From positions 1,240,001 through 1,304,000 of the forward strand of contig NZ_KV880637.1 in the NCBI RefSeq assembly GCF_001907695.1: DNA of 64,000 nucleotides, read 5' to 3'. Source of the stretch: Thalassospira sp. TSL5-1. GTDB lineage: Bacteria > Pseudomonadota > Alphaproteobacteria > Rhodospirillales > Thalassospiraceae. Shown here in pieces: positions 17,396 to 26,771 of the stretch. The stretch's first letter is position 1. The number at the start of each line of letters is the position of its first letter. The notes under the pieces are model-generated. The model was not told the origin of the DNA, searched no databases, and worked only from the letters and a program-made list of their open reading frames with translations. The position numbers and the translations under genes are program-made.

Positions 17396-18319
17396 TCAGT
17401 CTCCTCCACGCGGGTCAAGCACATCGCGCAGACCATCGCCCAGCAGGTTAAAGCCCAGGCTGACGATAAAAATAGCCAGGCCCGGCACGGTGGAAACCCA
17501 CCATTGTTCCAGCAGGAACTGGCGTCCTTCGGAAACCATTGCGCCCCATTCCGGCATGGGCGGCTGTGCGCCAAGGCCCAAAAAGCCAAGACCAGCGGCA
17601 ATCAGGATCATGCCAGCCATATCGAGCGTGACACGGACAACCAGCGAGCTGATGCACATGGGAATAATATGACCAATGATCAGGCCGGTATTTGAAACAC
17701 CCTGAAGGCGGGCCGCCTGAATATAGTCTGAATTGCGCACCATGATGGTTTCGGCACGGGCAATCCGGGCGTAGGGCGGCCATGCTGTGATTGCAATGGC
17801 AAGAATGGCATTCTCGATGCCCGGCCCCAGGGCTGAAACAAAGGCCAGTGCCAAAATCAGTTTTGGAAAGGCCAGGAAAATATCGGTGATACGCATCAGT
17901 GTTGCGTCAACCCAGCCACCGAAGAAGCCGGCGGTTGTGCCAATCAAAAGACCAATCGGGGCGGCCGTGATGGCCACCAGCCCCACAATAAGCAGCGTGT
18001 ATTGTGCCCCATAAATCAGGCGTGACAGAATATCGCGCCCTAACTGGTCGGTGCCAAACCAGTGAGCGGCACTGGGGGGCTGAATACGATTGGTCAGATC
18101 AGCGGCCAAGGGGTTGTACGGGGCCAATAGCGGGGCAAAAATTGTTACCAGAATCAGGCCGACGACAATCGAAAGGCCGATCATGGCCAGGCGGTTTTCC
18201 GTGATTTTGATCCAGGCGACCCAGGATCGCCCGCATTTCGCCTGGAACCTTGATTGTGGTTTGTCGGTCGTAAGCCATTGTTTCAGGCCGGTTTTGGGCG
18301 TGTGTACTTGTGTTGTCAT
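17396..18319 (-). CDS. Peptide ABC transporter permease (DppC type)
   Basis: This 307-residue inner-membrane permease has a cytoplasmic N-terminus, one membrane segment (IGLSIVVGLILVTIFAPLLA), a periplasmic loop with the DppC-type HWFGTDQLGRDILSRLIYGA, and five more segments. The EAA-type ATPase contact is ARAETIMVRNSDYIQAARLQG. It forms the channel with the second permease. It lies five bases from that gene and two from the next ATPase. Confidence 0.95.
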   Translation of the reverse strand: MTTQVHTPKTGLKQWLTTDKPQSRFQAKCGRSWVAWIKITENRLAMIGLSIVVGLILVTIFAPLLAPYNPLAADLTNRIQPPSAAHWFGTDQLGRDILSRLIYGAQYTLLIVGLVAITAAPIGLLIGTTAGFFGGWVDATLMRITDIFLAFPKLILALAFVSALGPGIENAILAIAITAWPPYARIARAETIMVRNSDYIQAARLQGVSNTGLIIGHIIPMCISSLVVRVTLDMAGMILIAAGLGFLGLGAQPPMPEWGAMVSEGRQFLLEQWWVSTVPGLAIFIVSLGFNLLGDGLRDVLDPRGGD

Positions 18320-18324
18320 GCTTC

Positions 18325-19392
18325 TTATTTCCGTGCTCTGGGATCAAGCAGGCGATAAAGCAGGTCAGAAAGCATATTGACCCCGATAAAGACCGTGCCG
18401 ACAACAATTGTGCCGCCAAGAACTGCGTTCATATCCGCATTCAGCAACGAATTGGTGATGTAAAGACCCAGTCCGGGCCAGGCAAAAATAATTTCGGTCA
18501 GCACCGATCCTTCGAGCAGGTTGGCATAGGAAAGAGCGATGACGGTAACCAGCGGGACCATCACGTTTCCAAGCGCGTGGCGCCAGATGATCCGGGTTTC
18601 GGAAATGCCCTTTACGCGTGCTGTCAGGATATATTCCTGGCTTAGTTGCTCAAGCATGAACGACCGTGTCATGCGGGCAATATAGGCCAATGAAAAATAA
18701 GCAAGGATGGATGCGGGCAGAATAATGTGCGAGACGGCATTCCAGAATAAACTCGGGTCATCCCCAAGCAATGTGTCGACAAGCATCAACCCGGTTCGCG
18801 GTTCGACAAAATCAACGTAGAATGAATCCAGTCTGCCTGGTCCGGCGACCCATCCCAGTTTCATATAGAAAACCAGCAGGCCCATGAGACCAAGCCAGAA
18901 AATGGGCATGGAATAGCCCGCAAGACCAATCACGCGGACAATGTGATCAGGCCATTTTCCTTTGTGGACGGCGGCAAAAACGCCAGCCGGAATACCAATA
19001 GCCACCCCGATAATTGTCGCCAGAGTGGCAAGTTCCAGGGTTGCCGGGAAAACGCGCTTGATATCTGTCAGGACAGGATTGGTTGTCAGAACAGATTTGC
19101 CGAAATCGCCCTGCAGGACATTGCTTATATAAATAAAGAATTGCTGCCAGATAGGCTGGTTTAGCCCCATTTCTTCGCGCACGCGGTCATAGACGGCTTG
19201 TGGTGCGCGGTCGCCCACAACCGCCAAAACCGGATCAATCGGCAATATTCTGCCAATCAGAAATGTGACAAGCAGCAGGCCTAGAAATGTAATAATAAGC
19301 GAAAACAATACCTTGGTAATGTTTTTGCTGGTGCGATAAAAAGGACGGGCGCGTGTGCGCCCGGTCCCGGTCTGTTTTGAAACAGCGGCCAT
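18325..19392 (-). CDS. Peptide ABC transporter permease (DppB type)
   Basis: The 355-residue protein has the DppB plan: a first membrane segment (VLFSLIITFLGLLLVTFLIG), a long periplasmic part (DPVLAVVGDRAPQAVYDRVREEMGL in outline), and further segments including the TRSFMLEQLSQEYILTARVKG ATPase-contact loop. About 35 extra basic residues precede the first segment. It follows the binding-protein gene by 13 bases. Confidence 0.94.
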   Translation of the reverse strand: MAAVSKQTGTGRTRARPFYRTSKNITKVLFSLIITFLGLLLVTFLIGRILPIDPVLAVVGDRAPQAVYDRVREEMGLNQPIWQQFFIYISNVLQGDFGKSVLTTNPVLTDIKRVFPATLELATLATIIGVAIGIPAGVFAAVHKGKWPDHIVRVIGLAGYSMPIFWLGLMGLLVFYMKLGWVAGPGRLDSFYVDFVEPRTGLMLVDTLLGDDPSLFWNAVSHIILPASILAYFSLAYIARMTRSFMLEQLSQEYILTARVKGISETRIIWRHALGNVMVPLVTVIALSYANLLEGSVLTEIIFAWPGLGLYITNSLLNADMNAVLGGTIVVGTVFIGVNMLSDLLYRLLDPRARK

Positions 19393-19405
19393 TCAACCGG
19401 TTTCC

Positions 19406-20995
19406 TTAGTCTTTGGTGACGAAACGATAGAAGTTTGTGTCAAATGACGGGCCAAGGATGAAGTTATTGACATTGGCGCGCAAGGACGAAACTTCGGTTT
19501 CCTGGAACATGATGATAAACGGCCCGGTTTTCAGAACTTTGTCCTGAAGGTCCTGGTACATGGCAGCGCGTTTTGCTGCATCACGTTCCAGAACGGCGGC
19601 GTCAACTTCCTGGGTCATGTCACCCGGGTTCCATGAATTGCGCCATGCCAGAGGTTTGGCTGATGCGTCATCGGAATTGTCGGGGTTCCAGGCAAAGGTA
19701 GACGCATTGCTGTGCGGATCCTGATAGTCAGCACCCCAGCGACCGATATAAATATCGTGCTGGCGAGCGCGATATTTGGTCAGGGTCTGTTTGTTGTCCC
19801 CGGGAATGATTTCAAGATTGATGCCGGCCTGCGCCCAGGTGGACTGGATCGACTGTGCCATTGCCATCACTGCCGTTGTGTTACGGGTATCGATGGTCAC
19901 CGTAAAGCCGTCTGCAAAGCCTGCTTCATCCAGAAGGGCGTTGGCTTTTTCAACGTTTAGCGAATAGGGGGTTTCATTGCTGGCACCAAGGAAGCCATCG
20001 GGCAGGAAGGTCTGATGGACAGTGGCACGGCCAGCCATAATGGTATCGGAAATGCCCTTGTAATCGACCAGATATTTAAGGGCCTCGATGACCTTGGGGT
20101 TGGACAGATATTTGTTTTTCTGCGACAGCCCCAAATACCAGACGGCCCCTTTGCCGCGTTTCATAATCTTGATGTCGGGATTGTCTTTAATCGATGCAAT
20201 CTGGTCGGCTTCAAGGTTACGTGCGATGTCGATATCGCCTTTTTCCAGCAATAACTGCTGTGAGGCGGCTTCTTTGACATTGCGGATGATGACGCGCTTC
20301 ATTGCCGGCGCACCATCCCAGTAATTCTCGTTGGCCACCAGGCTCAGGCTTTGCCCTGCCGTCCAGTTTTTAAGGATAAACGGACCAGACCCTGCATAAT
20401 GGCTGCTCAGCCAGCCGTTTCCGAGGTCTCCGTTTTCTTCGTGGGCCAGAACTTCTTTTTGATCAACAACGGCGCCAATCATTGACGTCAGGCAGTTCAG
20501 GAAAAAGCTTGGCGCGAAGGGCTTGTTGACTTCGACAACAAGGGTCTCGTCGTCAGTAGCGCGAATTTTCTCTTTGACATTTTCAGCATTGAAACCGAAC
20601 TGGCCCAAAATGAAAGCCGGCGATTTATCGAGCAGAATAACACGCTGCAAGGAAAAAGCAGCATCGTGCGCTGTCATGCTGTTGCCCGACGCAAACTTGA
20701 TTCCCGGACGCATTTTAAACGTATAGGTCATGCCATCGTCAGAAATGGTCCAGCTTTCAGCCGCCCCGCCGACCAGTTTGCTTGAGTCTTTGATGTCCAG
20801 TTCGACCAGACGGTCATAGGTGTTGCCGTTATATTCGGTCGCTGAAAATTCAAACATCTCTGCCGGGTCAAGCGAGATGATGTCGTCAATGGCATTGGCC
20901 ATGACAAGTGTGTCTTTGGGGGTTTGTGCCACGGCGAAAACGGGCGTGGTAGCAAGAGCTGTCCCCATAATCAGCCCGGCGATTAGCTTGCGCAT
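19406..20995 (-). CDS. Peptide ABC transporter, periplasmic substrate-binding protein (family 5)
   Basis: The 529-residue protein has a signal peptide (MRKLIAGLIMGTALATTPVFA, cut near 21-25), then the SBP family 5 domain: LDPAEMFEFSATEYNGNTYDRLVELD and the typical YTFKMRPGIKFASGNSMTAHDAAFSLQR in outline. It captures peptides or similar amine ligands and delivers them to the two permeases. As first gene of the operon it has a good AGGGAGG site. The co-transcribed dipeptidase points to a di- or tripeptide as ligand; nickel or opine uptake cannot be ruled out. Confidence 0.93.
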   Translation of the reverse strand: MRKLIAGLIMGTALATTPVFAVAQTPKDTLVMANAIDDIISLDPAEMFEFSATEYNGNTYDRLVELDIKDSSKLVGGAAESWTISDDGMTYTFKMRPGIKFASGNSMTAHDAAFSLQRVILLDKSPAFILGQFGFNAENVKEKIRATDDETLVVEVNKPFAPSFFLNCLTSMIGAVVDQKEVLAHEENGDLGNGWLSSHYAGSGPFILKNWTAGQSLSLVANENYWDGAPAMKRVIIRNVKEAASQQLLLEKGDIDIARNLEADQIASIKDNPDIKIMKRGKGAVWYLGLSQKNKYLSNPKVIEALKYLVDYKGISDTIMAGRATVHQTFLPDGFLGASNETPYSLNVEKANALLDEAGFADGFTVTIDTRNTTAVMAMAQSIQSTWAQAGINLEIIPGDNKQTLTKYRARQHDIYIGRWGADYQDPHSNASTFAWNPDNSDDASAKPLAWRNSWNPGDMTQEVDAAVLERDAAKRAAMYQDLQDKVLKTGPFIIMFQETEVSSLRANVNNFILGPSFDTNFYRFVTKD

Positions 20996-21474
20996 GTTGC
21001 GCCTCCCTTACGGTTGATATCCAAAGTGCGAACATTACCACGGTAAAACCATTGTTCGCCTCATTTTTGTAACGGCGGGATGACAGCATACTTTGTTGGG
21101 CTGATCAATGCTGCGGCGCAATAAAACACTCTTTTGCCATATAAATAGGCGTCAAATAACGGATTGCGGGAAAACGCATGAGGCAAAACGATTAAAGATT
21201 GTGAGACGTCATCGTCATTACGGAAAACAGCAATTGCGGCGGGGGCAGGCTGTTGCGGCAGGGTTGAATAATTGGAAGTGTTATTTTTACAACGCTTTCC
21301 GGATTCTTTAACGCAACCAATATATTGGGTGTTTTCAGTGTCGGAATCGGCGCGTGCATCAATCTAAAGCAAAAACTAAAGCTAAGGGAGGCTGATCAGG
21401 TAGGGACCTGAAAACAGATACAAAAAAAGCCGCATGATCCAAAGATCAGCGACCTATTTGTACTCTAAAGAGAG
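20996..21474. other. Intergenic region upstream of the peptide-importer operon
   Basis: This stretch should hold the operon promoter (minus strand) at its left end and the 3' region of the first tRNA-Asp at its right end. Short frames here show no coding pattern. Apart from a hairpin at 21424-21451 I see no feature. Confidence 0.4.
21424..21451 (-). terminator. Probable terminator of tRNA-Asp copy 1
   Basis: On the minus strand CGC-TGATC pairs with GATCA-(T)-GCG around TTTG and is followed by seven T. It lies 24 bases after the tRNA 3' end. Confidence 0.65.
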
Positions 21475-21551
<77 letters not shown>

Positions 21552-21567
21552 TCGGTGTGTGGCGCGG

Positions 21568-21596
21568 TTTATATAAAGGGTGGCCGGGTCTGGCAA
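21568..21596 (-). promoter_or_regulatory. Sigma-70 promoter of tRNA-Asp copy 1
   Basis: On the minus strand TTGCCA (21591-21596) and TATAAA (21568-21573) stand 17 bases apart, just upstream of the tRNA. Confidence 0.8.
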
Positions 21597-21892
21597 GCGT
21601 TTTTTTGCAAAAAAATAACAATGACTTGGCAGCCCCGGTTTTCCGGGGGAAATCAGTCCCCGGCGTGTCGTTTGTGGTGGGCCATCATTGCCAGTACCGG
21701 CTAAAAATAACTGCAAATCGCAAACCGGACGATAAATTTGCCGTGCCAGGGATACGCAAATGATGCGCGATCCGCGCGGCAGATCTTCAAATCAATCAGA
21801 TAAAGAAAGATAAGGGCAGGATAAATTCAGGAATAAGGCATCATCGACAAGATGTTTCCTGAAGAGGAGCTGTGTTTTACCGATGCCAAAAA

Positions 21893-21925
21893 CAAAAAAA
21901 CGCCAGCGAATAAATCGCGGCGTTT
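21893..21925 (-). terminator. Terminator of tRNA-Asp copy 2
   Basis: AAACGCC-GCGA pairs with TCGC-(T)-GGCGTTT, followed on the minus strand by a T-run. Confidence 0.75.
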
Positions 21926-21948
21926 CTTTTGTTTTTCCCGAAGGAAAA

Positions 21949-22057
<109 letters not shown>

Positions 22058-22317
22058 TTCGGTCTGACAAGTCCTTTTTTCAATGAAGTGTCGTTTTTTT
22101 TACCGCACCTGTTTTTAAGGCGACCTGGCAGCGGGAAATTCGCCCGAAAAGTTGAAATCTCTCAGCACGGTGAAAGTGTTTCTTTGACGGTTTGAAAACG
22201 TTCTTGATGCGGATCAACGTAAAAACGGGGCCAAAGTTATATTTTTAAAATCATAACGTTTTCAGGTAACTACCGTGAATTTCCTGCATTTGCGGGCAAA
22301 GGATCGGGCCAGCACGA

Positions 22318-22740
22318 ATGGACCCTGTCATGACAGATGATGGACCAATACCACCGCTTTTGCGCCAGATTGGCGACGCTTTGAACCATGTTCAGGTCGA
22401 GGGGAATTCTTCGGAAAAATCCACTTCGGAGGATGAAGCTGTGGAAATCGCGAACATCCTTGCCCTGTTTCGCAGTGTCGTAAAATTGTGGAGCGCTCAG
22501 AACGCGATGTTATGCGGCGATGCGCCGCTGGCGCGTGAATGGATGCAGGCCCGGCTTGGTGTTATTTCACACGAGCTTGATGGCCTGGTATTCAGGCTTG
22601 ATCAATTGGCGGGCAAGCCGCATGGCACGGATATGGACGTTGCGCTGAAAGGTGCAGGCAAGGAAGCGTCTGCCCAGGATGGAGACCGGTTCGAGTTGAT
22701 CGACTTTTTCAGCCATCTAAAAGGCCGTCAGGACGCCTGA
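22318..22740 (+). CDS. Small protein of unknown function
   Basis: I do not recognise this 140-residue protein. It is soluble and mostly predicted helical, acidic at the N-terminus (EKSTSEDEAVEIANI), with a central amphipathic stretch LALFRSVVKLWSAQNAMLC and a helix REWMQARLGVISHELDGLVFRLDQL. Its start could be 22318 or the ATG at 22330; neither has a strong ribosome site. A hairpin terminator follows at 22818. The codon pattern fits the neighbours, so it is probably real. Confidence 0.6.
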   Translation: MDPVMTDDGPIPPLLRQIGDALNHVQVEGNSSEKSTSEDEAVEIANILALFRSVVKLWSAQNAMLCGDAPLAREWMQARLGVISHELDGLVFRLDQLAGKPHGTDMDVALKGAGKEASAQDGDRFELIDFFSHLKGRQDA

Positions 22741-22817
22741 GAGCACATCTGGACCATATTGCCGTGTTGTGTGGGTGGCTTGAAGATGAAGGGGCGCTGA
22801 GGTGCAAATCACGATAG

Positions 22818-22848
22818 CGGGCGGGGTGTTATCCTGCCCGTTTTGTTT
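22818..22848 (+). terminator. Terminator after the 22318 gene
   Basis: CGGGC pairs with GCCCG around a 13-base partly paired loop and is followed by TTTTGTTTG. It lies between convergent genes. Confidence 0.65.
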
Positions 22849-22872
22849 GTTGCAGAGCCTTATTTTCGTTTT

Positions 22873-23385
22873 TTAGTGCCGCGGTTCGGCATAGCGGCTG
22901 GCGAGTTTGGCCAGTGCAATTGTGGTGGCCTGTTCAACAGATGTGCCAAATCCGGTAACGCGGCTGGCCAGAATTACATAAATCGCATCGATATGAAGCT
23001 GCGCGACCATCAATTGTCGCCGGGTTGCCGTTGTGCGGTCTGCCAGGAATATTTCCAGCGATTTTGCAATCTGCGTCATAAGCGGATAATCAAATGTGCC
23101 GCCCAGCGCCTTGGTGGCATAAGCAAGATCGGAACATTTTTCGATCGCCGCGCGGCGCAAATCTGGGTCTTCTATGGCTTGTATGGTTAATTGACGGCTT
23201 TCCGTCAGGTCATGGCCGATGCTGCGAATAAAGGAATCGCTGCTGCGCTGAACCACCTTTTCCAACTCTTCAAGTTGTTCTGGTGCCAGATTGATATCGA
23301 CCCCCTTGGTGAAATTGACAGCACGCTGCCGGAGTTCCGTGCGGGGCGGGATGATTTGAACTTTTGGCCGTTTTTGTCCAGTCAT
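22873..23385 (-). CDS. Unknown helical protein downstream of a receiver gene
   Basis: The 170-residue protein is soluble and almost all helical. It starts with a basic, proline-containing segment (MTGQKRPKVQIIPPRTEL), followed by helices with EQLEELEKVVQRSSDSF and SDLAYATKALGGTFDYPLMTQIAKSLEIFL. It is not a recognisable Hpt domain, although its helical nature and its place 86 bases behind a receiver-domain gene on the same strand suggest a partner in the same signalling pathway. No function is claimed. Confidence 0.75.
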   Translation of the reverse strand: MTGQKRPKVQIIPPRTELRQRAVNFTKGVDINLAPEQLEELEKVVQRSSDSFIRSIGHDLTESRQLTIQAIEDPDLRRAAIEKCSDLAYATKALGGTFDYPLMTQIAKSLEIFLADRTTATRRQLMVAQLHIDAIYVILASRVTGFGTSVEQATTIALAKLASRYAEPRH

Positions 23386-23471
23386 CGAGGGGGATCAGTC
23401 CTCACGGGTTGAAGAAAAAGACGCAGGCAAGGCATTAAATCCGATCTTTTTGGGGGATGCGATAGTTGTTT

Positions 23472-23972
23472 TTAATTTCGCGAGTGGTTTTCACGGCGGT
23501 CCGGGCCGTCAAACGGGACCTGGCGCCGGCGGCGGTCCGGGCCAAAATAGGTGTCGGTATTAATAAAATGCCGGGGGCGGGTGATGACCGAAACAAGTCG
23601 GCTATAAAGGGCCTTGGCGTTAAAGGGTTTTGCCAGAAATTCGGTGATGCCAAGGTCGCGCGCCGTGGTGACATAATGTTGTTCTGAATGCGCGGTTAAC
23701 ATGATGACCGGAACAAAACGGTTGGGCGATGACGCGGAATTGCGCAGGGAGTCGAGAAATTCCAGCCCATCCATACCGCGCAGGCGCCACTCCGTGATAA
23801 TGATGTCGATTTGCTCGGTCCGCAAAATACGAAAGGCATCTTCCGGTTTGCCAACGCGCTTTACACTGAGTGCCCCCAAATAGGACAGTGTATCGAACAC
23901 AACCTGCGCCGATATCTTGTCGCCATCAACGACCAGAAAGCTGACTTTGCTGAAATCAATTTTTGCACTCAT
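23472..23972 (-). CDS. Single-domain response regulator with Glu at the phosphorylation site
   Basis: The 166-residue protein is a CheY-like receiver (about 10-130) followed by a short tail with the YFGPDRRRR and GPDRR repeats common to a group of alphaproteobacterial receivers. Conserved parts are VVDGD, MLTAHSEQ, and EFLAKPFNAKALYSR with the active-site Lys. The Asp that normally takes the phosphate (SDW/TDW in relatives) is Glu61 (IITEWRLRGMDGLE; codon GAG), and the second acid of the pocket is Gly. It therefore probably cannot be phosphorylated in the normal way and may act as a fixed, 'always-on' adaptor. Start ATG 23972 is chosen because homology begins there; the frame extends to 24005. 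Confidence 0.88.
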   Translation of the reverse strand: MSAKIDFSKVSFLVVDGDKISAQVVFDTLSYLGALSVKRVGKPEDAFRILRTEQIDIIITEWRLRGMDGLEFLDSLRNSASSPNRFVPVIMLTAHSEQHYVTTARDLGITEFLAKPFNAKALYSRLVSVITRPRHFINTDTYFGPDRRRRQVPFDGPDRRENHSRN

Positions 23973-24117
23973 CGGGTTTTGTATCCGTCCTGGATTGTGT
24001 GGCAATCATTGCCAAACCTGATATCGCAGCATACCGTAGGCAGATCTGCTAACAGCATGTGTTACATGGATTAGTTATCATTAATTACCGGTTTGTCGTT
24101 TGGGCGGCAAGTCTGAT

Positions 24118-24675
24118 CTATGCTGTTGGCGTTGGTTTGGTTTGGTGTTTCAAATCCTCGGGGCTAAGCGATTCTTTATCGTCAGGGTCCCCTGTTCCTT
24201 CGGCTTCAAGCACAACAGCCGCGCCTTCGGCATCAATCAGTTTTACCCGCACACCGGATTCGCCAAACATTTCGGTGGAAATGTTCATATCGTGCTCCCA
24301 GCGTTCCAGAAAATCGGCCGAAAGTTTTTGCCGGTCTACATAAACCTCGGCAATGCCAGCCTGAATAATGGCGCGCGCGCAATCGCTGCAGGGGAAATGC
24401 GTGACATAAAGTGCACAGCCATCAAGTGACGTGCCGGTATAGCTGGCATTGTAAATCGCGTTGCGTTCGGCATGTTCGGTATAGGCATATTTGGTCGGGC
24501 GTTGGTGGCGTGCTTCAACCTCGTCGTCAACGCCACGGGGAAATCCGTTATAGCCAACGGCGCGAATTTCCTTTTTGGGGCCAATTACAACGGCGCCAAC
24601 CTGGGTGCTGCGATCTTTGGACCATTCGGCGATGTGGGCGGCCAAAGCCAGAAAACGGTGGTCCCATTTGCTCAT
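24118..24675 (-). CDS. dCMP deaminase-like cytidine/deoxycytidylate deaminase family protein
   Basis: The 185-residue enzyme has the zinc site of the family: His68-Ala-Glu70 in TEHAERNAIYN, and Cys96 and Cys99 in HFPCSDCARAI. Its start MSKWDHRFLALAAHIAEWSKD and the STQVGAVVIGP segment resemble ComEB/dCMP deaminases, which make dUMP for thymidylate synthesis. An acidic tail of about 40 residues follows the catalytic domain. The ATG at 24675 is preferred to the upstream frame (to 24819), which lacks similarity. It is divergent from pyk. Confidence 0.9.
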   Translation of the reverse strand: MSKWDHRFLALAAHIAEWSKDRSTQVGAVVIGPKKEIRAVGYNGFPRGVDDEVEARHQRPTKYAYTEHAERNAIYNASYTGTSLDGCALYVTHFPCSDCARAIIQAGIAEVYVDRQKLSADFLERWEHDMNISTEMFGESGVRVKLIDAEGAAVVLEAEGTGDPDDKESLSPEDLKHQTKPTPTA

Positions 24676-24948
24676 GTTTTGATGTTCCCAAATAAAACCC
24701 GGGAGCGTTGCTCCGTCGGTATTGATGTCTGATTTGTCTTTTAAAGAGGGCGGGGCAGGGGGGTGTCCAGCGAAAAAAATGTCATTGGACCTTGGCTTAG
24801 TCGAAAAGTAACTGTTCAAAGCGGGTGTGATTCACTATTAAGGGGAACCCCCAGACACGAAAAATCAGGATATTTTGGCGCGCCCTGTGTCATTCTGGTT
24901 GTCGCGCCAGAATTCAATGGAAACCGAAAAACAACGAGGTAAAAGCGG

Positions 24949-26373
24949 ATGCGCCGTCAACGCAAGGCGAAAATCATCGCAACCCTGGGGCCGGCAAGTT
25001 CCAGCCCGGACGTTCTGGAAAAGATCGTCCAGGCAGGCGTCGATGTCTTTCGTTTGAATTTTTCTCATGGCGAGCACGCCGAACATCAGGAACGGTTTGA
25101 AGCGATCCGGGAGGTCGAGGCGAAACTTGGTCGTCCGATTGGCGTTCTGATGGATTTGCAGGGCCCGAAAATTCGTGTTGGCACCTTTGCCGACGAGAAA
25201 ATCACCCTGGAATCCGGTGCCAAATTCAGGTTCGACCTGGATAAGAAACCGGGCGATCAAAATCGTGTTTCACTGCCCCATCCCGAAGTTTTTGCCGCTT
25301 TGCAGCCGGGCGCCAGCCTGTTGCTGGACGATGGCAAGCTACGGATGCGGGTGGATAAGTGCGATGAAAAATCAGCTGATTGCACGGTTGAAATCGGCGG
25401 TCCGCTGTCGAATCGCAAGGGTGTGAACCTGCCCGATGTGATGCTGCCCATGTCGCCGCTGACCGATAAAGACCGGGTTGATCTGGTCTATGGTCTGGAG
25501 ATGGGGGTGGATTTTGTCGCTCTGTCCTTTGTGCAGCGCCCCGAAGACGTGGCCGAAGCCCGCAAGCTGATCAATGGTCGCGCCGCGATCGTTTCCAAGC
25601 TGGAAAAACCGCAGGCGATTGAACATCTCGACGAGATCGTTGCCCTGTCGGACATCATCATGGTGGCCCGTGGCGACCTTGGTGTGGAATGCCCGCCCGA
25701 AGATGTGCCGATCCTGCAAAAACGCATCATCAAGGCCTGCCGCGAAGCGGGCAAGCCGGTGATTGTGGCAACCCAGATGCTCGACTCGATGGTGTCAAAC
25801 CCGGCACCAACCCGTGCAGAAGCATCCGACGTTGCAACCGCCATTTATGATGGCGCGGATGCGGTGATGCTGTCGGCTGAAAGTGCCGTTGGCAAATATC
25901 CGATTGAAACGGTCAGCATCATGAACCGCATCATGGTGCGGGTTGAACGTGACGAGCTTTATTTCCGTCTGCGTGAAGCCTCCCGTCCGGATCCGGAACA
26001 TAATGCCCCGGATGCGATCAGTGCGGCGGCCCGTCAGGTGGCCGGGACAATTGGCGCAAAGGCTGTCGTGACCTATACCACGTCCGGCTCTACGGCTTAT
26101 CGTGCCGCGCGTGAACGGCCGGAAGTGCCGATCCTGGGCCTGACACCGAAAATTCAGACCGCACGTCGCATGGCGTTGTGCTGGGGTGTTCATCCGGTCT
26201 TTACCCGTGATGCCACCAATTTTGGTGAAATGGTGGGGATTGCCTGTGACGTCGCCAAACGCGAAGAATTTGCCGACAATGGTGATTCGCTGGTGATCAC
26301 GGCGGGGGTTCCGTTTGGAACGCCGGGTGCAACCAACATTCTGCGTATTGCGTGGCTTTCGGGACGCAGCTGA
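24949..26373 (+). CDS. pyk: Pyruvate kinase
   Basis: This is a full-length pyruvate kinase of 474 residues. It has the N-terminal RRQRKAKIIATLGPASSSP, the substrate loop FRLNFSHG, MDLQGPKIRVG, the active-site signature region IIMVARGDLGVECP, and KPVIVATQMLDSM. It converts phosphoenolpyruvate and ADP to pyruvate and ATP. The C-terminal regulatory domain is present (TIGAKAVVTYTTSGSTAYRAARERP in outline). The start at 24949 follows AGGTAAAAGCGG. A tetraloop hairpin lies downstream. Confidence 0.97.
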   Translation: MRRQRKAKIIATLGPASSSPDVLEKIVQAGVDVFRLNFSHGEHAEHQERFEAIREVEAKLGRPIGVLMDLQGPKIRVGTFADEKITLESGAKFRFDLDKKPGDQNRVSLPHPEVFAALQPGASLLLDDGKLRMRVDKCDEKSADCTVEIGGPLSNRKGVNLPDVMLPMSPLTDKDRVDLVYGLEMGVDFVALSFVQRPEDVAEARKLINGRAAIVSKLEKPQAIEHLDEIVALSDIIMVARGDLGVECPPEDVPILQKRIIKACREAGKPVIVATQMLDSMVSNPAPTRAEASDVATAIYDGADAVMLSAESAVGKYPIETVSIMNRIMVRVERDELYFRLREASRPDPEHNAPDAISAAARQVAGTIGAKAVVTYTTSGSTAYRAARERPEVPILGLTPKIQTARRMALCWGVHPVFTRDATNFGEMVGIACDVAKREEFADNGDSLVITAGVPFGTPGATNILRIAWLSGRS

Positions 26374-26771
26374 TTGCCGGTTGGCATCACTGCTTTGTCC
26401 TGCATTATATCCTGTGCAAAGGGCTGCCTTCGGGCGGCCCTTCGTGTTTGGGGCGTTCTGGTTTTCTTGTGTCGATGGGGGCTGCGCCACTGTTGTCCGG
26501 CTACAACCGGCTAAATATATGGCATCTTTGGGTTTTGCCGGGTGGTCGTTAAGGTTTTTTTGAACATTTCTGCCGATAGTGAAAAACATGGAAATCAGCC
26601 TGTCATGGGGACATTTACTGGCAGGTCTTTGTTCTAAAAAGAACTTTTGGGGCTAATCTGTTGTTCCGGGCATGACGCCTTGCTACAAGGTGTCTGTCAA
26701 TTCAGCGATTGATCTTGGGAAACGGCAAATTGGTGCTGCAACCCGTTAAAAAAGTGGGGAAATAAAAGAAC
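26374..26771. other. Intergenic region downstream of pyk
   Basis: It contains the pyk terminator at 26419-26448, and presumably the promoter of the next operon near 26560-26750. The short open frames on both strands here show no support. Confidence 0.45.
26419..26448 (+). terminator. Terminator of pyk
   Basis: AAGGGCTGCC pairs with GGCGGCCCTT (one wobble pair) around a TTCG tetraloop. Only a short T-rich tail follows. Confidence 0.7.

Larger units (their letters stand above)
21552..21948. other. Spacer between the two tRNA-Asp genes
   Basis: The spacer holds the promoter of copy 1 (21568-21596) and the terminator of copy 2 (about 21893-21925). A CCCCGG-TTTT-CCGGGG hairpin near 21633-21648 is unexplained. 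No convincing protein gene is present. Confidence 0.5.

Noticed and set aside
22102..22170. Possible sigma-54 promoter before the 22318 gene
   Set aside because: A TGGCAG lies in this stretch, but the distance to the next GC element does not fit the -24/-12 spacing.
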